Part shown: positions 34,948-46,345 of the stretch, one piece after another | Layout: every line of letters begins with the position of its first letter | How positions within the stretch are numbered: position 1 is the stretch's first letter | Assembly: GCA_050084515.1 (NCBI GenBank) | Contig: CM114271.1 | Span: forward strand, 21,762,001 to 21,826,000 | DNA from: Blasia pusilla | Taxonomy: Eukaryota; Marchantiophyta; Marchantiopsida; Blasiales | Reading direction: 5' to 3' | Length of the DNA stretch: 64,000 nucleotides | Translations under genes and position numbers: made by a program | The notes under the pieces: generated by a model | Database searches by the model: none | What the model was told of the DNA's origin: nothing | Seen by the model: only the letters and a program-made list of their open reading frames with translations

Positions 34948-37900
34948 TTGCTTTGCTCGTTATCTTCATGTTTTCTCCAAATCACGTTTCATATGTCTTT
35001 CCTTGTCTTCGATGATTTGTCTACTTTTACTTCTATGTTATCAGAGATAGAGTTGAATTTTTCATCTACTCGCTTATCTGGATTTACACGCCCTCCTACA
35101 TTCGTAAACTCTCCCCCTGATTCATCTCCTCATCGTAGATCTCGCCATTTTCCTCCAGATGCTAATACATCCATTACACTCGTTATATTTCTTTCGGATT
35201 CTTCTCTTCTCCCTTCTTCGCCTTGTCCTATTGAGCCTAATTTTGATCCATTATTATGGAATCCTTCTACTTTGCCATCCCCACATATCTCATCTATGCC
35301 CTTGTTTCCAACTCCCATCTATTCTACCCGAAACTTCCCTCTTCCTCCTCCTCCTCCTTCCCCAACCTACTTACCCCCTCAGGGTTGGGCATGACCATCT
35401 CTTGTACCTCCCACTTCCTCTCCTTGTAACCCTTCTACTTCTCCATTTGTACCAAAGGTTCGTTGCATATCTTGTGGTAAGAAGTTTGCTCCTAATGGGA
35501 TCAAAAGACATCAGCGGTACTGTCGATCCATGTATGGGTCTTTAATCCCTAACACGATACCACCTCCTACTGCACTCCCCACAAGAATGGCTTGGACCTG
35601 GTTAAGCCAAATTGATCTCCTTCGTTCTTTCCATCCAGGTCTTCCTCGTCCTAGGCTCTACACTCACATTCCTATTGCTCTTTGCCCCATCACCAAACAA
35701 GCTTTGCTTTTCCCATTAGAAAGGTTAACACGTGACCCTACAGATATCAATGTTTGGTATCTCCTATTACTCTTTCCACAATGAGTTTTAGTCCTCCCTC
35801 CAAGGTGTGGTGTAACGAGTCATCGTGAAACCTCCACACGTATTCAACGCTTTATGTATGAGAATTGGGAGAATCTTCAGGATCAGCATGTACTTCGAGC
35901 GAAGGCCTTAGCTGCGGCTCATCCCACTCAACATGCCAATCACGGGAGGCCTTCAATACAAAAATGCCTTCGACGAAGTCTACTTTTGGGGCAGGTTGGT
36001 GAGTTTTCACGTGCAGCTCGAGCATTGGGTCCTCTTTCTCCGGCGGTTCCAAGTGCGGAAACAGTGGCTCTCTTCGAAGCTCTTCATCCTCCTTCAAGTG
36101 GGGATGCTCCACCTTTTGTGGAAGACTATACAACAGACCTTGACTTGGAGGTTTTCACAAGGGCTTTTCTGCATACTCCTCGCTTATCAGCAAGCGGGCT
36201 ATCAGGGATGGTTTTTGAGCATCTCCGCGATTGCTTCATCCCAGCAGATTCAGCAAGTGGCTTTGTCTCTCTATATAAGGTGCCCGCACATATGGCGGCA
36301 TGTTGTCTCCCATTCTCTATCTCTAGGCTCTTAGGGGCTTGTCGTTTGTTGGCTCTAGATAAGCCTCCTTCAGGTGTGCACCCTTTGGCTATTGGAGAGG
36401 TTTTATATCGCTTGGTTAGTCGATCCCTATGCTTGCAATTTCGTCCTCAATTTAATGCCCACTTATTTCCTCATCAATTTGGAGTGGCAACTCTTGGAGG
36501 TTGTGAGGCTAAGGTACATGGGATTCGCTTCACTCTTGATATTCATCCAGATTGGGTAGTAATTCAAGTCAATGTGGCTAACGCATTCAATTCAATTTCT
36601 CGTATGGTCATCTTTGAGGAGTTACGTTGTGCAAGAGGATAACTCGCGAGCCTCATTCCATTTGTTCGCTCCTTCTATGCCTATGATACACCCATTATCT
36701 ATTCCCATGATTCTACTTCTGGAGAATATAGTATTCTACAATCGGCTTGTGGCACACGTCAAGGCGATCCCATGGGTGGCCCAGTCTTTGCCATTGTCCA
36801 TTTTCGTGCCCTTCGAGCATTAGCGCAAGAATTTCCATCTTGTCTTTTCCCTTCTATTTCTGATGACACTCGCATTATAGGTCCTCCTTCTGAAATGGTT
36901 CCTGCTTATACCCATTTCGTGGATAAGGCCCTTTTGATAGACGTGAAATGACTTCATTTGTTACCTCATCTAGGGGCCCCAAGTGGCTTATGGGATTGTC
37001 TCCCAATGTTTTTTACAACGTCTTTCCTACCTTCTTTGCACTTGTCCTCCCACTTCAAGATTCTTACATCTATTGGCCTCTTTTGACGCTTCTATCTTGG
37101 CAACTTTTGGTCAACTGCTTGGCCCGAATATCTTTGAGGGAGAGGATGGTGTCTTTGCTTTACGACAAGCTATCTTGCCTATTTCTTTTGGAGGGGTGGG
37201 ACTGTCTTCCATAGTCGTATCTGCTCCCGGAACCTTTTTGGGGAGTTGGGCATTGGAAGCACGGATTATGGTTTCAAGATTTCTCCAAGGAGATACACCT
37301 ATTTTGATGGATCATATCGCCCATGTAGACGAGGGGGACTTGTGATTTCAACAACAATTGAGATCGGCACGAGCTCTTCTTCCTCTTGCTACACAAGCAA
37401 TTCTACCCCCTTTCAATCAACTGATTACGGAAGGGCTTGATCGACTTCAAGAGCATATCTCCCAGAATCTGCATCAAATCAACTTTTCTAGCATTCTCTC
37501 CGAGGCATCCTCTGACGCTAATTGAGCTTGTCTACCTTCATGTGCGGGTACCGGATCGGGGGCGTGGCTTTATGCAAATCCTTTTATTCTTCCATTTCGT
37601 CTTCCTCGAAGTATATTCTTGACAGCTTTGCGGTTACGTCTTGGACTTCCCCATCCTTCTCTCTTAGATGTGCCGAATTGTGTATGCGGGGATCCCATTG
37701 ATGCCAAGGATATCCATATTCTCCGATGTGCACATGGTGGAGAACGAACGGCCACACATGATGCCATTAGAGAGACGGTAGCATCGGTGGCTTGTATTGC
37801 AGGATACACCGTTGGGCAAGAGCAACTCCATGTCCTACCTTAAACCACACAAGCAACCTCTCGTCGGAGAGTGGATCTTGTTATGTCTCGAGGTGGATTC

Positions 37901-38346
37901 CGAACACTAGGTGATGTGGTGGTTCTTGATCCAACACGTTCTGACTTGGTGTATCGAGCCGCACATACCAAAAGTTTGGCGGCCAAAGTTGCAGGAAGAA
38001 CCCACGACTTAAATTATGTTGTGAGACCTGCGACTGATGGATTTATTCCTTTTGCAATGGAAGTATTCGGTCATTTACATGTGTCTTTTGATACTTTCCA
38101 GAAAATATGTGCTCACGACTCCCTTGAAAATCATCACCTTGCCCCTTCTCGTAATCCTTCTCTCTCGGTAGTTACTACTTATTTTCGACAATGCATCTCA
38201 GTGGCCTTACAATGTGCACAAGCCTTGACATTGATACGTCATGCGGAGGTGGTGGGGGATCGCTCGCCTCGTCATCCATTCACATATGACCAACCACTCG
38301 AATTCTTGTCAGATTTGTTTCAAGCTATCAATCGTGTAGCTTGTTG
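34948..38346 (+). pseudogene. RLE-type non-LTR retrotransposon: zinc finger, reverse transcriptase, CCHC-like motif, endonuclease
   Basis: One plus-strand polyprotein is recoverable in pieces. A Ser/Pro-rich N-terminus (34948-35394) leads to a finger at 35461, CISCGKKFAPNGIKRHQRYC. Reverse-transcriptase blocks follow: VVIQVNVANAFNSISR (36560), GTRQGDPMGGPVFAIVHF (36750) and the active site FPSISDDTRIIG (36860). A conserved block ALRQAILPISFGGVGL lies at 37150. Near 37680 a Cys/His motif, CVCGDPIDAKDIHILRC, precedes RRVDLVMS (37868), LGDVVVLDP (37912) and FIPFAMEVFG (38040). This is the layout of a restriction-like endonuclease as in R2-group elements. In-frame stops fall at 35392, 35782, 36640 and 36949. 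A frameshift with probable loss of sequence lies at about 36950-36983, and stops in the second frame fall near 37343, 37522 and 37841. The first catalytic Asp of the RT is Asn. Confidence 0.82.
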
Positions 38347-39119
38347 AGCCGGTGTTCGCTTTGGCTTGTTGCCATTTTCTTTTTGCATTCTTTTATGCAT
38401 TTTTTGACTCTTTTTTGAGTTGTTATTACCTTTCTTTGTCCTCTTTTGAGGTTTATTTTATAATAAAGTGGATATGTTTCTTTGGGATAGTATGTACTAA
38501 TTTAGGGAATTTTTGGGCTAAAGTATTGTACTATTTTGACTACTCAATACTTTTTTCCTGGGCGGGAAGAATGGAATAGAATTGACATAACTTCACAAAT
38601 GGAGAATATCATTTGAAAAAAATGAAATTATCGACTTATCAGTAAACACTAAAAGTAAATGTTCTTTTAAATAAATGAAAAATGATAAAATTATAATAAT
38701 CAACGTATTTTATTTATTTACATTAATAAATAAATAATTTTAATAAAAAAATGAAATAAAGTTTTCTTATTTGAAATGAATATAAACATCTAAAGTAGTG
38801 TTTAGAAACACTTCATAATGAAAATCTGAATTATTTTGAAATTATTTTGATCTTATTGAAAATTTTTTCCACTATTGTTATTATCTTTTCTTAAATTTTC
38901 CAAAAGAATATGTAATTTCCTTTCCAAATTTTTTTGGAAATCAAAACCTTTAAAATAATGAAATAAAATTTTAATTTCCAAAATTTTAAAAAAATAAAAT
39001 GGAAAAGTTTTATAGAAGTTGCATAAATTCTTTTCTAAAACATCTTAATTTAAAAAAAATAACTTAAAATAATTATAAAAATCTATATCTATTCAAATTT
39101 TGACCTATTGTGGTCAAAA
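38347..39119. other. AT-rich tail and spacer
   Basis: The 240 bases after the retroelement stop are T-rich and may be its 3' untranslated region. No clear poly(A) tail is seen. Positions 38580-39120 are extremely AT-rich with no gene. Confidence 0.4.
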
Positions 39120-41256
39120 AATGGTTAAACCAAAAGGCTTGACACGTAGCCTTTATTGGGAGCCTCTCAGTAAGAGCTTCCACTCTTAATGTATGATTTC
39201 CATAGACATATTAGAAAAATATAAGAGACCAGAAATAATTTCTTAGGAAATGGATTGTAAAAATCACATCTGCTTAAAACTAGTCATGGACATATAATTA
39301 TTTACGTCACTTGAAATGAAACACTATAGTTATATCCGACACTCCAAAAATTGTTGGTAAATCAACAACCATGCCAAATTTCTACATCTGACTTAGTAAG
39401 GGAAAGCTTAGGTGACTAAATCTTTCATGCCACAACTTACTACTACTAAAATATGTACTTACACTTGTCGTGAAAGCATACAACTTATAGATATTTCCAC
39501 GTCGTATACCTTCACCCACTACTTTCCCATTGGCATCCTCAATGATTGGTCCAATTTTCTTGAAATGAACTTCTAAGTCTTGATCACATAATACTGCTAC
39601 TGAAATCAAATTGCGCTTCAACTCTAGTACGTATAGTACATCAGTTAACTTCTTTTCATCTCCTTTTTGTGAGACTAAAGAAATTATTTTTTTCCCTTCT
39701 ACAGGGCACTTTGCATTATTCCCAACAGTAACAACGATGGGCTTTTGTAGAGGCTATAAGGAGCTATACCAATCCTTATGATTGGTCATATGCCTAGATG
39801 CTCCACTATCAAGCACCCATGCATCTTCACTCTTTGACTTAGTGAAATGTTCTGCCTGTGTGCAAAACTCTTCGATTGCTATCCAAGCATCTATCTCATA
39901 TTCTCCTAGTTCAACAGAATTTTCAGACTCCTTCTTAGGTCTTAAACAACCGTTCTTCTCATTGTGACTCCTCTTTCTACAATCTTTGATAAGATTACCT
40001 AGCTTACCACAATAAAAGCATTTGAAGGCTTTCCTTGGAAATTTATTCTTGACTTTTGAACTATAATCCTGATTTCTACCTTTCTGTATGTTGGCAATAA
40101 ATGCTGCATCACTTCCCTCTCTTGCTTTGAAGGGCGTTTCCTCTTCTACCAACATTGCACTAAATTATTCAAAAGTAAGCGGCGTGGGTCTTACTTGAGT
40201 ATTCAATGCAATGACCAAACTGTCATACCTCGCAGGCAAAATCCTTATGCACCTACGTGCCAAATCTTTGCTAGACTTTGAAATTCCTACAGACGCCATC
40301 TAATCTTGAAGATTCTTGATCCTCGTAAAAAATTGCTCCGCGCTTTCCTTCTGAAAATTTCTTGGACGTAAGCTGATTCTCCAAATTTTGAATCCGAGTC
40401 TCATTCCTCTTTTCATACTGATTCTTCATAATGTTCCACGCCTCAGCAGCTGTGGTCGTATGTTGAATGAGAGTCCTGACAAAATCAGTTACATTCGTGA
40501 AAATTGCATATAGAGCATCTACGTTTCTGCGTTTCCATGCCAGCAATACAACAAGACGATATCAGTAGATGAAGATGAACATGCACAACTCAAAGTGGCT
40601 TGTGGATTCGAATCGACCCTTGTGGCCGTCTCCTTGATCTCAAATGATTTGAGGAAATTTCTCATTTTGAACTTCCACAATATATAGTTAGACCCATCTA
40701 ACTTCCTTTCACCCAACGGAGGAGGGCGAGCACGAACTCACGAAGCATTAGCCATCTCTCACGATTTTGTGCAAACACACTAGATCGCCAAATACAAAAT
40801 ATTGGAAAACCTACTGCTCTGATACCATGTGTGAAAATAGAAAGTGATGAAATCACTGAAATCTTTACAAAACTTGGAGATAGTTCGTCCGTGCGCTCAT
40901 AGAAGAGCTTCAATGGAACCTACACATGGAGATAACTCGACATACGAGAATGCACTACCACTGCGCCTCCCGACTATTTCACTACTCGAGAAACTAGGGT
41001 CTTTTACCTATTTTTCTTTGTTTCTATTAATAGATAATTTTTTCAATCCTATATGTAACCCTATATTACATCAGGGTGCACCCTGATGCAATATAGGGTT
41101 ACATAATCCTAGTAACACTACTCCATAAACCACCTACGTCGTATTATTATGACTCCTTCGACGTATAAGTCAGAACCATCAATGTAGGCTTCTCCTCATA
41201 CAAGGGGCTTAATCAGATTAATGAAGCTCAGAGAAGTGGATGTTGAGAATCCAACA
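39120..41256 (-). mobile_element. Ty1/copia family C1, 5' half (LTR to start of integrase)
   Basis: On the minus strand the LTR runs from 41256 to 40828 (429 bp, TGTTGGATT to CACACA). The primer site TGGTATCAGAGC follows at 40827-40816, a perfect initiator-Met-tRNA type site. Gag starts near 40754 (KLDGSNYILWKFKM) and continues to about 40150 with stops. Its zinc knuckle, CFYCGKLGNLIKDC, has Asn where His is required. Protease has the active-site string WVLDSGASRHM (about 39800). The GAG-pre-integrase block KLWHERFSHLSFP is near 39400. Integrase, RT, RNase H and the 3' LTR are missing, the sequence fading near 39120-39350. It cannot be active. Confidence 0.9.
41055..41104. repeat. Near-perfect 50-bp palindrome inside copia LTR
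   Basis: The sequence reads TGTAACCCTATATTACATCA into GGGTGCACCC and back out through TGATGCAATATAGGGTTACA. One arm is normal LTR sequence (compare TAACCCTATATTGCATCA at 1991 and 22383). The other is an inverted duplicate absent from the copy at 1834. It is centred on GTGCAC. Confidence 0.88.
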
Positions 41257-41280
41257 ACATCCACTTCTCTGACATCAATT

Positions 41281-41590
41281 GGAACAAGGGTTTCGAATGC
41301 TCCTTTCTTTTAGGTAGTTGGATTCAATTCTCATTTTTTTAACTACATCCATAGTTGTGATTGTGAGGTAGTCCCAATAGAGGCTAACTTTGATATTTGG
41401 AACTAGAGTTATGAATGCTCATCGTTTAGGTAGTTGGGTTGAATTTTAATTTTTGGAACAGGATCTATAGTTCCGATTGTTATGTAGTCCTAAGAATGGC
41501 CAGTGTTGTCGTTAAGATCTATAGATCCGCGTGCTCATCGTTTAGGTAGTTAGATTCACTTCTTATTTCTATAACTTACGATCCATCAAT
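41281..41590. repeat. 116-bp degenerate tandem repeat (about 2.7 units)
   Basis: The landmark TAGGTAGTT recurs at about 41311, 41427 and 41543, exactly 116 bp apart. It is preceded by GAATGCTC or GTGCTCATCG and followed by a TTCA..TCT..TTTTT stretch. Units are diverged and non-coding. Confidence 0.75.
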
Positions 41591-42539
41591 AAATTATCTT
41601 GGATGTAGAAATGAGGCGTGCCGCCACGTTTAAGCATATCTTGGGGATCGGGCTCTCAGTCTATCAAACAATTTGGTCATAGAAGAATTTAGTTCCCCTA
41701 ATTTTTTACGGTAACGAGGATTTCACCCACATCAGCACTTTTGTTTTTATAACTAACCATACAATATTCCTCCTTAGGAAGATCAAGGCCGGAGCCTTAA
41801 CACCACGACTAGAAGAAAGAGGCTTTAGACATATTCGGAATTAAGTTCCATTTTTGAAAATTCAAAACCTAGGTGATCAACCATGGCATGTCACAACAAC
41901 CTTATTTAATTCCTTGCTCCAACTATCATACATCCATCTGTTCATTGTAGAAGGTCTGATTAGTGACCCCCATGCTTGAGAGGATTTCATGATGTACAAT
42001 TTTCTATGGGAAGGTCGTCGGACTCATAATGACAATGTTTTAATTTCTTATGAATCATGATAGAAACTTTTATTTTCGTCACTTAGCAGAAGTACATCTG
42101 AGACAATATTTGAATGTCCCACTATAAGAATGTCTTCAAACATTTTGCACAATTTTTTAAGTTGATTGTCAGTTAATCAATCTTAAGCCATCGTACGCCC
42201 GAGATGTCGAGAAAAACAATGAAATAAACATCAAGAGCATTTTATCTTCCTACGTTGATCCTCGGTAGAATAAGAGACTCAATTGCTTGCAAAAGAAGAT
42301 TAGTGGAACTGATGAGTGGGCATGTTGTTGTGGGGAAGATTTAGATTCAAATTAAATAAGCTTAAGTCCTAATTTTACCTCGAAGCATGACTTCAAGGAA
42401 ATCATAATCATGAAGGGTTTTGGAAACTCATAAATGTTTTAATTCACTATATTGGAGAAAATTGTGTTAAAGGAACTAGTTCTCCATTCCGTTTCATAAT
42501 CACCCTTATACTTGCCCCAAAGACGCTTAAAGGTAATAA
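41591..42539. other. Unassigned stretch
   Basis: AT-rich DNA with only short frames. I recognise no gene or transposon motif. Confidence 0.35.
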
Positions 42540-42845
42540 GGTTGCATGTGGACAAAGTCCGTGTCTGCGGACATGTCCATATTCGTGGACTTCCGTCCAT
42601 CCTATGAAAGGACTTGTTCATGTAGGACCTACCTTTCTCCTTTTTTTTTCATTCCCCCCACTTGCCTTTGTGTTCCATCATTTCATGTTTCTTCGTCCCT
42701 CCACTTCCACTCCCTCCCCCCTTGTTGCCCCACTCGTTTTAGCCCTACCTTCCATCATGAACTACAAGTGTGGGCTCCACCTCTTACAATCCATGTCTAT
42801 GGACATGTCTGTCCTAGGAACGAACATGTCCGTTTTTGTACAACC
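42540..42845 (-). mobile_element. MITE-like element, copy B
   Basis: This 306-bp block is the inverted relative of 14968-15279. It begins GGTTGCATGTGGACAAAG and ends TTTTGTACAACC on the plus strand. Flanks read GTAATAA before and ATAATAA after, a possible imperfect 7-bp target duplication. Subterminal GGACATGTCC words near both ends could pair. It has no coding capacity. Confidence 0.75.
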
Positions 42846-43679
42846 ATAATAAGTAACCACCACCACCTCCATATAAGCGTCGAAGATGGTGGACAGATTA
42901 AGAAAATATAAATATGCTTCCTCTATCAACGAAGCTATTCCACATATTTTAAGGTTGAATTTCACTTTATGATGGGTAATCCATGTAATTTCCCTTTAAT
43001 AGAGCTATAAAATTTCCTCCATATATGAGTTTTTTTCTAGGTTCTTATATGCGAATGCTCTCTTATGAAATATTAGGGTTCCTAAGGATTCTTTTGTTGC
43101 CCTAGTGTCTTGGGTCAATGAGAGAGGAGTTTGAAAATAAAAAAAATGTTCTTTAATAATAACATAGATGAAGTTATATAGTATTTTAATTTTTTTTTTG
43201 TTAAATTTCATTTTGTGGTACTAATGTGTAGCTCGTACTCTACACAAGACAAAAAAAATTTGCCCAAAAATTCATTAAGATATTTTCTTTTTCCCATGTT
43301 ATGAAAAAAAATTCTTATTGCCCCACTGCCATGTGTCAAAAATAGAAGTGTTTGCAATTCAATAAGTTATCATCCCTTGATAGTATAATTATAGACGTTA
43401 GATGTTTGGATGGATCAATACATTTGATCATAGGACATCCATAAGGATGCTACCAAACAATATGAGGTTTAAAAGAGGTATTTTTAGTACATCAAATATC
43501 TTTGGGTCTTCGTGTCACAATCATCATCCCAATTCCACATCGAGTTGTATCTTTCGAGGTGTTATACAGCAGTTGAACATAATGTTGTAGAAGAAAATAA
43601 GAAGCATTTGAAACCACGTAAAGTTGAATAAGAGGTTTTGGATAGAAGCATCGAACAAAAATTTACTTTGTAAATTTAT
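42846..43679. other. Unassigned AT-rich stretch
   Basis: Short frames only. The last 200 bases may be upstream integrase sequence of the copia fragment that follows, since a degraded EHNVVEENKKHLK-like string occurs near 43585, but the match is poor. Confidence 0.3.
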
Positions 43680-44282
43680 CTCCTTTTATTGCCATGTATT
43701 GTAAAACTCTAGAAGAATTGTGGAGTGGTGGAGTGAAATATTTTCTATCCTTAGAGTGTTTGGATGTGTTTCTTACGTTCACGTTAAATTAAGAGAAAGA
43801 TCTAGGTTCGATCTTATGCCCAAGAAATATTTTTTCCTGATTATGATACCCAAAAGATTGTTGTGAGTAGGAATGTTATCTTGGAGGTAGAGGCATCTAC
43901 ATCTTTACAAGAGAATGAAAGAGTGTTGTGGAAAGGAGAAGACATTTTGAAAGAGAGATATTAGGTTGCTCTATGTTGGAGAGTGACGATATATTTTTCC
44001 TCAGATTTGAAGATCACTTAAGAGTAATAAAATGCCATCTAGATAGTTCAATATGGTTACTTTTGCATTGATTACCAAGAATAGTAAGCCTTCTACATAC
44101 CATGAGGTTATGGATAATTAAGATAGTTATTTATGTCCAAACCTAATGGTTGACAAAATTATTTCATTGAAGAAATATCTGATCTCTTAGTACTTGATTG
44201 ATGTACTTTTTCATTTATTTATTTTATACATATATACATTCTCCTCATTGACTTGGTAAGATAACAAGTCAATGAGGAGATT
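43680..44282 (+). mobile_element. Ty1/copia family C3, integrase end to polypurine tract
   Basis: Degraded plus-strand pieces match the copia integrase C-terminus and its link to RT: KTLEELWSGGVK (about 43708) and later YDTQKIVVSRNVILEVEAS (about 43848). The RT and RNase H domains are absent. At 44270 a purine tract, CAATGAGGAGAT, is followed by TGTTGACTAAAG, which is the usual polypurine tract and LTR start of copia elements. So a large internal deletion joined integrase to the 3' end. Confidence 0.7.
44240..44280. repeat. 16-bp inverted repeat overlapping the polypurine tract
   Basis: TCTCCTCATTGACTTG (44240-44255) and its reverse complement (44265-44280) flank the 9-nt loop GTAAGATAA. The right arm overlaps the copia polypurine tract just before the LTR start at 44283. 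Confidence 0.88.
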
Positions 44283-45224
44283 GTTGACTAAAGACTATGC
44301 CTTGCCACTCATCTAGATTGAACAACAATCAATTAGAAAGTGTTGAGTTTAGATTGAACCAGATTGAAGAGTGACGGCAAGGGAGTTTGTACCTCCATAC
44401 GAGTCTTTAAGAGGAGAGAGGATTATCAAAATGAGACTTCATAGTAGCGAAAGATGTTTTGCTGAGAAATTGGAGGTAGCCTTGCTTGATATACATAATC
44501 GGATGTGACCTTCATGGCGCACGATGCTTGGAGAAGAAAGGAGTCTTGCGAGAGGAGTTGGAGCTAGGGCGTCTTCTTTTACACACAGAACTAGATGTGG
44601 ACTTCATGCCACATAATGCTTGTAGGGAGTCTAATAGTACACACACAAGCAGATGTGAACTTCATGGCACACCGTGCTTGGTGAGGAGTAGACATGAGAC
44701 ATGGAGTGAAGGGCACTCTCCCATTTGTATTGAATTAAACTTGGTAAAGTCTCAAATATTTATATTGTTGACTTCACTCTTAATTGGAATGAACCTTTAT
44801 GAAATGTGGTGTGATTGGGCTTTTCTTGAATTTGGAGTCTAAATCCTTTCATTTGATTACATGTTTTCCATAGGTATATCTTTTCCATCCAATGATATTT
44901 TTTCCCAATTTTTGAGTATTTATATATCCTATAGTAAATGACAATACAATCAGAAATGTTCACCTTCGATCATTACTTCTGTTCTTTTCAAATTGATGGA
45001 CCCTAATTCAAGCTACTTACAAACTCAAATGCTGCAATATTTTACTCTCCAAACAATTTTATGTCTCTAACATGCACCTTCATTGCGACATTTATAACTA
45101 ATGGCCAACCCCAACCATGCTCGGCATTCCGTACCAATCATGGTGAAAAAAAAAATTCCGTAAAAAAAAATATTTTCATATTAGATGTAAAATAGAAAAT
45201 ATTCTTTTTTACCTGATTCCCACA
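44283..45224 (+). other. Probable copia C3 3' LTR and flanking DNA
   Basis: The sequence starting TGTTGACTAAAG at 44283 is placed as an LTR by the preceding polypurine tract. Its right end cannot be fixed without a second LTR. Three diverged copies of a TGTGA(C/A)CTTCATG(G/C)C word occur at about 44505, 44595 and 44655, each followed by a GC(T)TGG-like string, an internal tandem repetition of about 60-90 bp. No gene was seen. Confidence 0.4.
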
Positions 45225-45317
45225 TGGCAAGCAAATCAAGTGGCAAGCAAATCAAGAGGGTCTTTCGGATACTATGCTAATGTAAATTAGATCTTGCATG
45301 TTGGTTAGATGGGCACA

Positions 45318-45414
45318 GTTTCCTAAGTAATCGTGAAGTCTAGATTGACTTCTCTCCGAAGTAAGGTTTCCTAAGTAATCGTGAAGTCTAGATTGACTTC
45401 TCTCCCGAAGTAAG
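45318..45414. repeat. 48-bp tandem duplication
   Basis: Two units starting GTTTCCTAAGTAATCGTGAA at 45318 and 45366 are identical except for one inserted C in the second. Just upstream a 17-bp duplication (GGCAAGCAAATCAAG, about 45226-45258) occurs. Both precede the unknown reading frame at 45459. Confidence 0.9.
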
Positions 45415-45458
45415 ATTGATGGAGATCTGCCAATCCAGAGTCAATAGAATCCGGAACC

Positions 45459-46076
45459 TTGGCCGGCAGCACTTTGTACTGGTGCCAGCCCGAACTGGGA
45501 TTTAAGATTACACCCGAAAATCTTTCATCTGAAAATCATAAGCTAAAGAACTTCGCGAAGAGGATGACAAAATGCAAAAAAAGACACGAAATTTTGAAAC
45601 TGGAAGTGCTCCGGCAGATTGCCCACAACTCTCGCAAGACTCTCAACTTCCATGAAGGTCCATTGGCATACACATTCTTCCTAATGGACCAGGAGCAATA
45701 CTACCTTGAAAAAGAAAAGACTGAACCTCAAGTTTTAGGACACTTTCTTATTGGCTTTCCCCAAAATATAGAGTCTCTTAAAGAATCATTCCGAACGAAG
45801 ATGGACGCATTCACTGCGTTCATCCGGAATTCCATGCGACAAAAAAGCGTAGTGTACGCTACCGACCCTGCACAATTCTTAGGTTACAGATCTTCCAAGC
45901 GTTCAAAAATTTCACCGTTGGCTAGGACAATTCTGTTTTACACGTGCACTGATCAGATCTTAAACTCCGAAGCCATTGTTGAAAAGATCTACGTTGATAT
46001 GCTTACCCTGAGACTCTGGAGATGGATGTCATACATGTCACAGCAGTCATTTAGACTGCGCACTGGATCTCTGTAG
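45459..46076 (+). CDS. Unrecognised 205-residue protein
   Basis: This is one of the longest uninterrupted frames in the window that is not transposon-like. The product is basic, with a Lys/Arg-rich stretch near residues 27-50 (KNFAKRMTKCKKRHEILKLE) and no membrane segment or signal peptide evident. I recognise no family or motif. It could be a whole small gene, the last exon of a larger one whose upstream exons I cannot see, or a chance or relic frame. The start shown is simply the first Met. It points toward the plastid-protein gene on the other strand, whose stop lies 270 bp further on, which would suit a convergent gene pair. Confidence 0.4.
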   Translation: MAGSTLYWCQPELGFKITPENLSSENHKLKNFAKRMTKCKKRHEILKLEVLRQIAHNSRKTLNFHEGPLAYTFFLMDQEQYYLEKEKTEPQVLGHFLIGFPQNIESLKESFRTKMDAFTAFIRNSMRQKSVVYATDPAQFLGYRSSKRSKISPLARTILFYTCTDQILNSEAIVEKIYVDMLTLRLWRWMSYMSQQSFRLRTGSL

Positions 46077-46345
46077 ATTTTCGAAGGAACCGAAAACCAA
46101 ACTCGCGCAGCAAGAACGTACATTCCGACCCCCCTGTTACAAACAGGAAGGGATGGGACGTTTCACAAGACGTCTGAAGGTGAAAAGGACTGGGACTAGA
46201 GGGGACCATCGGATAGACACGACTACCGAGAAAAATGACCTTCCTTACTGCGAACATATTTAGAGTACATCGATGACCAGCATCTTTGGCCTAACTAGCT
46301 GAACCATTTCCTCCCAAAGAGCAAGTACTAACGCCACATTCTTCA

